The position numbers and the translations under genes are program-made. 64,000 nt of DNA. It comes from Vombatus ursinus (lineage: Eukaryota; Chordata; Mammalia; Diprotodontia; Vombatidae). The notes under the pieces were generated by a model. That model did not search any database. It was given only the letters and a program-made list of their open reading frames with translations, and had not been told where the DNA came from. This document shows positions 41,125 to 50,905 of this stretch, in pieces (within the stretch, counting starts at the first letter, position 1; the number at the start of each line of letters is the position of its first letter). The stretch lies in contig NW_020954557.1 in NCBI RefSeq assembly GCF_900497805.2, positions 38,853,803 through 38,917,802 of the forward strand. The letters run 5' to 3'.

Positions 41125-41305
41125 TTTGCTCTTAACTGGCTGTGTGACATTGGACAAGTTATTTAACAGCTCTGAGCTTAAGTTTGCTCACTTTAAAATG
41201 GGAATATTAATATCTACACCATCTGCTTCATAAGGTTTCTGTGAAGCTAAACAAAGACAGTATCTAGAAAGCTTTTTGTAAATTATATAGTGTTGAATGT
41301 GTCAA
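41125..41305 (+). mobile_element. MIR SINE
   Basis: 'taactggctgtgtgacattg', 'cactttaaaatgggaatatt' and 'gcttcataaggtttctgtga'. Diverged. Confidence 0.65.
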
Positions 41306-41310
41306 TAATC

Positions 41311-42712
41311 TGCTTCTGAACTCATTATTCAACCACGGTTGCTGTCTTCAAAGTTACCAATGATCTTGTAACTGCCAAATCCAGTGGCTTTTTCTCAATC
41401 TCATCCTTGTTGACCTCTCCACAGCCTTTGGCACTGTCAGTCTCTTTTCTCCCCGATGGACTTTTCTCTCTAGGTTTTTGTGACATTACTGTGTTGTGGT
41501 TCTCCTCTTACTTATCTGACTGCTCCTTCTCAGTTTCCTTGACTGGCTCTTCCAGGCCATGCCTGCTAACCATGGGTATGTCACAGAGCCTTGTTCCGAG
41601 TCCTCTTCTCTTCCTCTATGCTATTTCACTTGGCAATCTCGTTAGCTATCATGGATTCAGTTATCATCTCTATGGTGATGATTCTCAGTTCTCCTTATCC
41701 AGACCTAATCTCTCTCATCTCATGTCTCTAACTGCTTGGACATCAAACTGGATGTTCCATATATATCTTAAACTTGACATGTCCAAATCTAAACTCATTA
41801 TCTTTTTCTCCAAAATCTCTCCTCTTCCTATATTCCCTATTAATGTCAAGAGTACCAGCATCTTCCCAGTCACGCAGGCTGGCAATCTCACTCCTCAACA
41901 ATTCTCAACTCCTCGCTCTCTCATCCCCCCCCATATCCAATCTGTTTCCAATGTCTGTTGATTTTATCTTAATAACATCTCTTACATATGCCCCCTTTTC
42001 TCCTCTAACACTGCTACCACCCTGGTGTAGGCCTTTATTACCTCACTCTAGGACTATTGCAAAACCCTACTAAGTTAGTCTCTCTGCCTCTTCTCATCCC
42101 ATTACAATCCATTCTGCACTCATCTGTCAAAGGGATCTTCCTAAAGCACAGGTCGGACCCTGTCACCCTCCTAATCAATAAACTCCAGTGGCTCCCTGTT
42201 ACCTCCAGGATCAAATATAAAATCCTCTATCTGGCATTCAAAACCTTTTGTAACCTGACCTCCTTCACCTTTCCAGTCTTCTTATACCTTATTGACTCCC
42301 CCCACATACTCTTCAATGCAGTGATACTAGCATCCTTGCTGTTTCTCACACAAAATGCTCCATTCCCAGAATATGGGCATTTTTACTGACTGTCCTCCAT
42401 TCCTGGAATGCTCTTTGTTCTGATCTCTATCTCCTGGCTTCCTTCAATTTTCAGCTAAAATTCCACTTTCCATAGGAAGCCTTTCCTAATCCCCCTTAAT
42501 GCTAGTTCCTTCCCTCTAGCTTCTCCTTATATCCTTATCCTATATATATCTGGTTGGTGCATAATGGTTTGCATGTTGTCTTCCCCATTAAACTGTGAGC
42601 TCCTTGTGAACAGGGACTCTCTTTTGCCTTTCTTTGTGTTCCTAGTGCTTAGCATAGTGCCTAGCATACAATAGACACTTAATAAACGCTTATTGACTGA
42701 CTAATTAATATC
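41311..42712 (+). mobile_element. L2 LINE with broken ORF2 (reverse transcriptase end) and 3' tail
   Basis: From 41311 the text follows L2 ORF2: the conserved 'caaagttaccaatgatcttg' (KVTNDL), 'ttctcctcttacttatctga' (SSYLSD), the palm motif seen as YHLYGDDSQ (L2 usually has YADD), then MSKSKLIIFF. Next come the 3' region 'ctccagtggctccctgttac', 'ccactttccataggaagcct', 'taaactgtgagctccttgtg' and the tail 'cttaataaacgcttattgac'. An open frame of 184 codons (41407-41961) keeps part of the palm, but the N-terminal RT, the endonuclease and the start are absent. Frame changes between 41774 and 42389 break the rest. It is 5'-truncated, the usual L2 form. Confidence 0.9.
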
Positions 42713-43060
42713 TGTGCTAGTATACTATGATAACTGCCATTAGGAAAGATGACCCTGAGACTACAAAATCCTGAATGCTTTGAGAAAGATTCAGTGTCTC
42801 CTATATATTATACTTCCTAAACTGGGGGAGAAGTACAAATATATTTTAAAAAGCTTTTTTGATAAGAAGCATTACCAAAGTCCTCCTGTGATGCCACATT
42901 GAGTTATGGAAGTGACCCTGGGCCCTCAAAAGCTATGCCTGCAGGGTGTAAACTTTGAGTGGTACTACTCAACCTTCCTCCTTCCTAAGGCTAGGAATAT
43001 TCTGTGTATCTGTTAAAGCTGGACTAGCTAATCTGAATTCAGAGGCTCACCATCAGAAGG
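42713..43060. other. unassigned non-coding stretch
   Basis: Nothing recognised. Confidence 0.5.
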
Positions 43061-43172
43061 ATAGCTACATATATGTATATGTATGTATATGCATACATGT
43101 ATATGTATGCATATACACATAAATATACATGTGTATATATATACATATAAACACATACACATATATATACCA
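43061..43172. repeat. (ATGTAT)n microsatellite
   Basis: Imperfect ATGTAT/ACATAT units over about 110 bases, with local dyad symmetry. Confidence 0.9.
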
Positions 43173-43252
43173 AAGCAACTCAGAAAGACTACCTACTGAA
43201 ATGTTGTGAATCTTGCAACTCATGGTGATGAAATTATGGATCTCTAGAAGTG

Positions 43253-43490
43253 GGCGGTTATATGGGCACTAGGCTGGGAATCAGAAAGACTCATCTTCCT
43301 GAGTTCAAATCTGATCTCAGAAACTAGCTGTGTGACCCTGGGCAAGTCACTTTATTTTGTTTGTCTTGGTTCCTCATCTGTAAATTGAACTGGAGGAGGA
43401 ATTGGCAAACCGCTCTATTATCTTTGCCAAGAAAACCCTAGATGAGGTCATGAAGAGTTGGACAGGACTGAAAAGACTGAACAACAAAAG
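43253..43490 (+). mobile_element. SINE-A, head worn
   Basis: 'gactcatcttcctgagttca', 'gtgtgaccctgggcaagtca', 'gaattggcaaaccgctctat' and 'gactgaacaacaaaag'. Confidence 0.82.
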
Positions 43491-43735
43491 TGTCAAAGAA
43501 GTTCAACAAGTGTTCCAGTAAGAGGGGTTTTCAGTTTAACACTCAGCCAGAAAAGTCAACACACCTTCCTTTGGGTTTCCTTCCCTTCAACCCTTACATG
43601 GTCTGAACATTTTGGTTTATAGTGTTATCCCAAAGGATCTAAAGGGAACTATTACAGTTATGCTTTCAGTTAATATTGGGAAAAACAGAGATACATTGTT
43701 TCCAAGATGAGAATTCACATTTGGTTCTCCTTTTT

Positions 43736-44250
43736 GGCTCTTTTTATATATTTATTTAGGTTATACTTGTACAATCATGTTAAATATATTTCCATATTAG
43801 TCATGTTGTGAAAAAGAATCAGAACAAAAGGGGAAAACCATGAGAAAGAAAAACAACAAAAAAAGAGCAAATAGTATGCTTCAATCTGCATTCAGACTCC
43901 ATAGTTCTTTCTCTGGATGTGGAAAGCATTTTCCATCATAAGTCTTTTGGAACTATCTTGGATCATTGTATTGCTGAGAAGAGCTAAGTCTATCAGAGTT
44001 GTTGCTGTATACAATGTTCTTCTGGTTCTGCTCACTTCACTCAGCATCAGGTCATATAAGTCTCTTCAGGTCTTTCTGAAGTCTGCCTGCTCATCATTTC
44101 TTATAGCATAATAGTATTCCATTACATTCCTATACCACAGCTTATTCAGTCATTCCCCAATTGATGGGCATCCCATCAATTTCCAATTCTTTTCCATCAC
44201 AAAAAGAGCAGCTATAAATACTTTTGTACACATGAGTTTTGACTCTCTTT
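43736..44250 (-). mobile_element. L1-type 3' region
   Basis: 'ccatattagtcatgttgtga', 'ggatcattgtattgctgaga', 'ttctggttctgctcacttca', 'cattccccaattgatgggca' and 'agcagctataaatacttttg'. It matches 61510-61930, so it is the same L1 family in the same orientation. Confidence 0.8.
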
Positions 44251-44960
44251 AACAGTTTTGTCTGACCTGTGTAAAAAAAAAGTTGCTTTTAGGTCTTACT
44301 GAGTGCTTCACTTGGTCAAATGTAGATATAAAACTCTCTTCTTACCGTTTCTCCCCCTCCTCTTCCTAATTTAAGAAAAAAAAATTATTGATGTCTTTTT
44401 TTCTTTTTATCATAGTCTTTTCCTAGTCCACTCCCTTCAGAATGAACTCCATGACAAAGAAAAACAACAAAAAATCCAGTACAGAAAGCCTTGTCTGACA
44501 ACGTATACAATATTGTATTTTACTAGTCTCCTTCCTGTCTGCCATGAGAGAGGAAGGATGTTTTGTTAGTTTTTCTCCAGGACTTTCATTGGATTTTCCA
44601 TTGCTTAAAGACAATCTTCCTTTTAGTGATCTTTTCATTTATCTCATTTAGTCATTTTATGTGTATTTTGCTCTACATCAGCTCATATATATATATATCT
44701 GTTTCTCTAAATTCTCCATATTCATAATTTCTTACTCTACAATAATATTCCATTATATTTCTATATCATAATTTTTTCCAGCCATTCTCCAACTGATGAA
44801 GAATACCCACTTTGTTTCCATCTCTTTACTATCATAAAGAATGTGGCTTAGAAATATTTTAACCTGTATGGGATCTTTGTTTCTGTTTTTGAGTTTCCTG
44901 TTGTATCTACTTTCCTTTCCTTTAGGTTTATGGATATCTTTTCCATTTTGGCTTGACAGG
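44251..44960 (-). mobile_element. second L1-type 3' region copy
   Basis: 'ccactcccttcagaatgaac', 'gccttgtctgacaacgtata', 'ccattctccaactgatgaag', 'actttgtttccatctcttta' and 'gtatgggatctttgtttctg'. It resembles the family seen at 56541 and 57157 rather than the neighbour at 43736. The first 140 bases are uncertain. Confidence 0.6.
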
Positions 44961-45322
44961 AAGAAAAAAGCTCTGTTTAAGGAAGATTTGAGATCTGAGC
45001 CCATTGGATCTAATTATTTTCTCAACATTCCACACCTTCTGTTCCCAGGTTAATACAGTGGGCCTCCATTCCCTCAGGCACTTAGTTGCCTTTATCATTT
45101 GGAAGCTGTAGAAGATGTTTTATGGATTTTGATTAGTTTGTCCTTAACTAACTTGTTGATGAAAATGAGGTTTCTTGAGGGCAGGGACCACACTGACATA
45201 TCATGTAATGCTTAAAAGATTAGGAGCACCTGCTATCATCTTAGGACTCTCTTCATCTCAGTTCCTGAAATCGGAGGCCTGGGAAAGAACATTTAACAAA
45301 GAATATCTACTTCTACTTGCAT
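44961..45322. other. unassigned non-coding stretch
   Basis: Nothing recognised. Confidence 0.5.
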
Positions 45323-45323
45323 T

Positions 45324-45597
45324 TGGGGAAGCTGGGTAGCACAGTGGATAGAGTCCTGGGTATGAAGTCAGGAAGATCTAAGTCCAAATGCGGCCTCAGA
45401 CACTTACTAGCTGTATGACCCTAGGCAAGTTACTTCACCTTTGTCTTCCTCAGTTTTCTCATCTGTAAAATGGGAATAATAAAAGACCCTATTTCCTAGA
45501 GTAGTTGTGAAGATAAAATGGTATATTTGCAAAACACTTTGTAAACCGTGAAGCACTCTTTAAATGCTGTTGTTATTATTCATTATTATTATTTTAC
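45324..45597 (+). mobile_element. SINE-B, near full length
   Basis: 'gggtagcacagtggatagag', 'acttactagctgtatgaccc', 'gagtagttgtgaagataaaa' and 'cactctttaaatgctgttgt', then ATT repeats. Confidence 0.85.
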
Positions 45598-46243
45598 AGC
45601 TGAGCACCATAAAGATGAGTGAGGAAGGATGAAGTGGAGGGGATGGAAGGGAAATATATCTAGGATATTGATGACATTGCTTACTTACCATTTATCAGCC
45701 TCTGAAAGATTATTCCATTGTTTATGATCATTATGTACAGTACATCAGCCATTTGTTGCTGAGATCAGTTGACATCATCAAACTAATAATATTCAAATGG
45801 ATCTGTCATCTCATCAAAATGGATATTTCCTCCAGCAATGAGTACCGAAACTCATATGTGCCTGCTCACATGAGTGAGACTCTTGTGCATGTCTTCCTAC
45901 AAGGACACCAGAGGAGATCCACTCAAGCTTCGGGGTGCTTCCCTTGCTTTCTCTTGACATCTCAATGATGTTACTCAAATTGTCTACTTGCCATTCCTCA
46001 AAATGGTAACATGGCTGGCCTGTCTTCTCTTCCTATCATATAATTCCTTGATGATATCCTTCACTCCTATTTTTCTTTGGAGTTGCTTTTCCTCAGGGTT
46101 GCAATTAGCGTTTGCTGACTGTAAAGTCTTGTCTGAATGAAGTCTCTCATGTTGGTGTTTGTTCTGGTGATAGTACAATCTGCTTTCATCACCTTGGGTT
46201 CACAATACTCATCATATGTGGTAATGGTTAATTTTATTTAAAG
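45598..46243. other. unassigned non-coding stretch
   Basis: Nothing recognised. Short frames at 45753-45968 and 45984-46178 show no domain. Confidence 0.5.
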
Positions 46244-46251
46244 GTTTAGAA

Positions 46252-46299
46252 CAGGGGTGGGGAACTTGGGGCCTTGAGGCTGAAGGTTCCCCACCACTG
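46252..46299. mobile_element. 48-base hAT-like mini-MITE with 8-base TSD
   Basis: The element is two inverted ends with almost nothing between: it starts 'caggggtggggaacttgggg' and its reverse complement starts 'cagtggtggggaaccttcag'. The flanks 'gtttagaa' (46244-46251) and 'ctgtagaa' (46300-46307) agree at six of eight bases, as expected for a hAT TSD. The ends are those of the 200-base palindromic element at 6609. Confidence 0.65.
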
Positions 46300-46335
46300 C
46301 TGTAGAAGCTCAAGTTTGTGGGGGAGGATACTGGA

Positions 46336-46710
46336 GTCATAGAATGTTAGAGCTGGAAAAAAAATCACCTGATTTAGTATTTCTCAAACTGTGTTGTAAG
46401 AAACCCTGGAACACCCCAAGGTTGTTTTTGTTTGTTTGTTTGTTCTTTTGAGTGAATCTTATGTTGTTTTTTAAAAGGCATTAAAATAATAATTTTAGAA
46501 GATTTTTCTACAAGGGTTCTGTTAAAATTTTGTTTAAACTGAAGTTTGAGAACCACTAATCTAATTTAATCTCTGGAATTTTAAAAATGTGGGTTAACTG
46601 AAGCCCAGAGAGAAGTGATTTGATCAAGGTCAACATAGTGACTTAGTGGTAGATCTGGAACTAGAACCCAGGTCTCTTGACTCCCAGTTCAGTTCTCATT
46701 TTATTACAAC
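46336..46710 (-). mobile_element. MIR3 split by a hAT-like MITE
   Basis: The left part 'atagaatgttagagctggaa' (46336-46375) and right part 'tgaagcccagagagaagtga', 'agaacccaggtctcttgact' (46554-46710) are one reversed MIR3. Confidence 0.75.
46376..46553. mobile_element. hAT-like MITE inside MIR3
   Basis: Ends 'agtatttctcaaactgtg' and, reversed, 'tagtggttctcaaacttc' are inverted repeats. The interior has (GTTT)n near 46425-46443. Non-coding. The TSD is not clear. Confidence 0.65.
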
Positions 46711-46744
46711 ACTGCTGTTTGTTAAGGCATATATAAGGCTAACC

Positions 46745-46840
46745 AACTGTCCACTTTTATCCAGCCTCTTCATTTTAGAAAGGAGGAAACTGAGGCCCAG
46801 AAAGGTAGAGTGATTTGGCAGATAGATGTTAATGCTTTTG
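46745..46840 (-). mobile_element. MIR3 fragment
   Basis: 'cctcttcattttagaaagga' followed by 'ggaaactgaggcccagaaag'. Confidence 0.6.
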
Positions 46841-47044
46841 TAGAACTGTCAAGTACAACTCCTATAAGGTTTAGGCTATTCTAGAGCCATTGAACCTTTC
46901 TAGATTCAGGTCATTCCCACTCTATTGTGTCATGCCTGTACTAGGCATATAGCATCTTAATAAAATTAGCTTAATGTTAAAGCTTAATTGTACTTAATAA
47001 TTAGTTAAAAAGCTAAATTAATCCTCAATAAAATGTCTTCAGAG

Positions 47045-47175
47045 TCAGCTCATCCCAGCTCCTGAAGTAAGCCTGTTCTGATTCCCCTTGATTGTTATTG
47101 TCCTCCCCCTAGAAGTTTATATATCTCTATCTATATCTATGCCTATGTCTGTGTTTATGTACGTCTATCTCTATG
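47045..47175 (+). mobile_element. L2-like fragment with (TATC)n
   Basis: 'gcctgttctgattccccttg' and 'ttgtcctccccctagaag', then TATC/TATG units at 47107-47170. Confidence 0.45.
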
Positions 47176-47414
47176 TTTTAATTTTTTATTTTAACTTTTA
47201 GAGAGGCAGATTTTGGCTTAATTGAAGGTAGAGCTTTCTATCATCTAGAGCTTTGTAAACACTGGAATGGAAACTACTTCATCAGACAGGGTCCCCCCAT
47301 CCTTGAAAATGTTCCGGTAGAAGCTGAGTGGTCATCTGTTGGGGATGTTGTAGTGTAGGGAGGGAAGTCTTGCAATGGGTGGAACACAGTATCATCCAAT
47401 GTAAGATTCTCAGA

Positions 47415-47426
47415 GAGAAATGAGAA

Positions 47427-47461
<35 letters not shown>

Positions 47462-47530
47462 GACAGAGAGACAGAGAAAGAGAGAAAGAGAGTGAGACAA
47501 GGACAGAGAGGAGAGGAGAGGGAGGGATAT
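47415..47530. repeat. (GA)n / (GACA)n low-complexity tract
   Basis: Almost pure purine on the plus strand, with a (CAGA)n core at 47440-47462. Open frames across it are low-complexity artefacts. Confidence 0.9.
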
Positions 47531-48159
47531 GGTGAACAGGTCCTCATCAACTTCTTTGGGCACCACACTGTACCAGAGTTGCCTGTCCTTGGGTGAGCAC
47601 AAACCGAGTTAAACATTTTGTATTATCAAAGTGATCAGTACTATTTGACATTTAGGAAATCAGAGTTCTTAAGACCATCAAGTGATTTACAGGAGAAGAA
47701 AAATCCTTCTTTGGAGACCTATAGAAACCAACATTTCTACTTCTGTATTAGGCCTGATTTTTCTTTTAATGTGATAAGAATAAAGAGAAGAGATTTTCTC
47801 ACACTAAAGCAAAGTATCTCAAAGAAAACAGACAAAAAATGTTATAAGGTTTTTTTTTTTTTAAAGAAATCAGGATTATAATGTTGAGCTCTTGGGAATC
47901 TACAGTGGAACAGCATTGTATAACATGAAGACAGTTACACAGGAATTATAAAGCTGATGGTGCTGAGGGACTATTTGATTAGATAATTACCCTTGTAAAG
48001 GGGTAACTTAATCTGTGTGACACTCCCCCAGATGAAAACTCATCACCCTACTCTGGTTTAAAATTAGCCCTCCACAAATTGCACTTAAAAATAATTGGAA
48101 TTTTTTTTTAAAAAAAGCAAATCTAATTTGTCAATAAAAAAATCAACTTTTTAAATTCC
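47531..48159. other. repeat-poor AT-rich stretch
   Basis: No repeat recognised. T/A runs at 47850-47863 and 48102-48117. Confidence 0.5.
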
Positions 48160-48189
48160 TCCCTGGTGGTCCGGTATTATTAAATATTC
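48151..48189 (+). repeat. tRNA-Glu-like 5' segment, copy 1
   Basis: 'tccctggtggtccggt' followed by 'attattaaatattc'. It parallels copy 2 at 48302-48342, including the flanks 'taaatt' and 'tattaaata'. Confidence 0.5.
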
Positions 48190-48301
48190 TCTGGGATTTT
48201 TTTTTATCTTGCTTTATTGGAGGGAGAAAAACAATTATCTGTAAACGTAATTTTTAATGCATGGTAATAAAAATAAATGGCAGAGTTCTCCCGCAGTTCA
48301 C

Positions 48302-48342
48302 CTAAATCTTCTTCCCTGGTGGTCTAGTGGTATTAAATAATC
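48302..48342 (+). repeat. tRNA-Glu-like 5' segment, copy 2
   Basis: 48313-48331 'tccctggtggtctagtggt' is identical to the first 19 bases of vertebrate tRNA-Glu, including its A box. After that the similarity to tRNA stops and 'attaaataatc' follows, as in copy 1. It is not a tRNA gene: there is no anticodon or T arm. Confidence 0.55.
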
Positions 48343-49610
48343 GGTACCACACGTATTCATCATTTACTGACAGCAAAAGAAAAACTTTTGGCATTTTATT
48401 GTCTAAAGAAACAAACACAAAGTTGTTTAGGCTTCTGGGGCAGACTCTGCTGATGGCCTGTGAAGAGAACCTTCATTTTCCTTGCTGGTGGGGCTTTGCT
48501 TTTGCTAATTTACATGACAATTAGTATAAAACCTAGAGACAAGCCCTGTTTACAACTGTTGGTTTGCACTCCCAGATAGCTTTGCTGGTTGCCCAGAGAA
48601 TTGCCAAATTCATTCCTGCATTGTCAGGCTAATGAAAATTTGCTGCATATTATTAATTGTGTTTGTCATTACTAGGTTGTACCTGGGTAGCAACTTTTTA
48701 AAAAAAAAGGTTGGGGGGGGTAGAGGAAAAGAATAATAAGTATGTGGCGTTTTCTTTGCAATTCTTTGGAAGAAGAGGGGGTAGAATAGGATCACATTAA
48801 GTTTATCACCTACATAAATGATCCAAACTGCAAAGCCCAAATGGACCCAAGCTGGCTTGTATACCCTGCAAACAATTGTGCAGCTTTCTTGTGTGAAAAA
48901 AGACCCAGGGAAGATTGAATTACTAACTAGGAGACTATACTCTTGTGGTGCATTTATAAATGTGTGGGTTGCCTGTGGTATGAGATAGAAGGTGATCTAC
49001 GTATCATTTAGGTTTTATATGGTAAGATAAAAGATGCAGTGAATCTCGTTCCCATAGTCCAGCCAAGGGGCATATTTTCTGTTATTTTCTCCTAAAACAT
49101 AGTAAAATACAGCAGCTGGAGTTTGAACCAAAAACAAGAGCCCTGACCAAACTGAAAAATGTGGACATTTTTGATAACCAAGGTACTGACTTTTTCTGCT
49201 TTAAGGAAGACTAAGGAAACTTTTTACTTCTGAGGTAAATTAACTGAAAAGTACAATGCCAGAGTGGAATTTATCGTTACTAATGGCAAAAGCAACCATG
49301 GTCACATTCTGCTTTGCTTTTTGTTTTCTACAGAGAAATGCTGGTTTTACATAATCTAAGCAACTCTAGCATGTGAGGATGCATGTGAGATGCAGTGCTG
49401 CCTCATGGATGGCCCGTGGGTCTTGGGGACAGCAAGACCTTTTGGTCTGAGTTCAAGTTTCATCTCAGACATGTACTGGCTTTCTGAACATAGTCATCAC
49501 TTAACCTCTGATTGCCCCCAGGCAACTCTTTATGGTTAGAAGTTGCTGCTTTAGAGGAAAAAGTTTCTAGGCTGAGGAAATCACAGATCCAGTCCTGGCC
49601 TGTTCCCATT
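48343..49610. other. repeat-poor non-coding stretch
   Basis: 1.27 kb with no recognised repeat apart from an A/G-run near 48700-48725. A candidate for unique regulatory sequence, untestable by eye. Confidence 0.45.
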
Positions 49611-49611
49611 T

Positions 49612-49867
49612 TTTATTGCTGTTGTTATTCATTCATTTCAGTCATGTTTGACTCTTCATGACCCTATCTGGGGTTTTCTTGGTAAAGATACTGGAGTAGT
49701 TTGCCATTTCCTCCTTCAGCTCATTTTATAGATGAGGAACTTAGGCAAATAGGGTTAAGTGACTTGCCCAGAGTCTCACAACTAGTAAGTATCTGAGGTC
49801 GGATTTGAACTCAGGTCTTTCTGATTCCCGGCTTGGAGCTCTATCCACTGCACAACCTGGCTGCCCC
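49612..49867 (-). mobile_element. SINE-A
   Basis: 'tttgactcttcatgacccta', 'gtttgccatttcctccttca', 'aagtgacttgcccagagtct' and 'cacaacctggctgcccc'. No clear TSD. Confidence 0.85.
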
Positions 49868-49924
49868 GACCCCATTAGGAACAATAAAAATAGAGCCTTA
49901 GGTGAATTTTGCTGTTGAAGTTTT

Positions 49925-50105
49925 GTCTAAAGACTATATTGATCTCTATACTTGGAATGTTCTGATTTCTCATCCCTTGTTCTCGAACCCCCAAGTTCCT
50001 ATCAAAGCACCCCCTTCAAGAGGCTTTTTCTGATTCTCCAGTTGTTTTTTGTTGCCTCCTCCCCCTCCCCACCCCTGCACTGTGTTTACTTTCTATAGGT
50101 GATAG
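49925..50105 (+). mobile_element. L2 LINE fragment
   Basis: 'tacttggaatgttctgattt', 'caagaggctttttctgattc' and 'ctgtgtttactttctatagg'. Worn. Confidence 0.55.
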
Positions 50106-50109
50106 GGAC

Positions 50110-50285
50110 TACTCTTGTGATTTTATTGGTATAAGGAATTCTCAGATGAGAAAACTCCCTTAATGCAGATTGGCACCTTCTCTGCCTTAGGGGAGCATGG
50201 AGAGGATAAATGACTTGGCCAGTCAGACAGTCTGTGTATGGCGGCATTATTGGAACATAGGCCTTCCTGATTCCAATGCCATGAC
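50110..50285 (-). mobile_element. MIR-related marsupial SINE
   Basis: 'attctcagatgagaaaactc', 'aatgcagattggcaccttct' and 'gataaatgacttggccagtc'. Same subfamily as 33865 and 62875. Confidence 0.6.
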
Positions 50286-50344
50286 TTTGTCTCTCTCAGT
50301 CTCTTCCCTGCCTCAATTTCTGTCTCTCTTTTTGTATATCTATA

Positions 50345-50562
50345 TATTTTATTATTCATGTAATAATAATAATAATAACTAACATTTAAATAGTGCTTAT
50401 TATGTGCCAGATACCGTGCTAAGTACTTTACATTTACTATCTCATTTGATTCTCACAACCCTATGAGGTAGGTGCTGTTATTGTCCCCATTTTAAAGATG
50501 AGGATACTGAGGCAAACAGTTTAGGTGACTTGCCCAAGGTCATGTGTAATATAGGGGTGTAG
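50345..50562 (-). mobile_element. MIR SINE
   Basis: (AAT)n, 'cttattatgtgccagatacc', 'ctcacaaccctatgaggtag', 'gaggatactgaggcaaacag' and 'gacttgcccaaggtcatgtg'. Confidence 0.8.
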
Positions 50563-50574
50563 ATAGCTAGATAT

Positions 50575-50905
50575 ATAGATAGGTAAATATGTGTGTGTGT
50601 ATCCTGTGTTTATTTACTTATGGACTTGTTTTTTTCTTTTTCTGCTAGGCAATGGGATTAAGTGACTTGCCCAGCCAGTAAGTGTCAAGTGTCTGAGGCC
50701 TGATTTGAACTTAGGTCTTTCTGACTCCAGGGCTGGTGCTCTGTCCATTGCGCCACCTAGCTTCCCATATTTGTTGCTTTTTTCTAGTGGGATGTAAACT
50801 GCTAGAGGGCAGAGACCATCTCCGTCTTTATCTTTCTACCCCTATCTCTTAGTACAATGCTTGAAACCTATGGTAGTGGTGCTTAAAAATGCTTAATGGA
50901 TTGAT
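50575..50905 (+). mobile_element. L2 3' tail split by SINE-C
   Basis: 'gtgtttatttacttatggac' before and 'gggatgtaaactgctagagg', 'gcttaaaaatgcttaatgga' after the SINE. Confidence 0.65.
50631..50766 (-). mobile_element. SINE-C inside L2
   Basis: 'gggattaagtgacttgccca', 'gatttgaacttaggtctttc' and 'gcgccacctagcttccca'. The T-run at the left is the reversed tail. Confidence 0.82.

Noticed and set aside
47282-47616. Ser/Leu-rich minus-strand frames
   Set aside because: Translation of the (GA)n/(CAGA)n tract.
48313-48386. Functional tRNA-Glu gene
   Set aside because: Only the first 19 bases match; no anticodon arm, T arm or acceptor partner follows.
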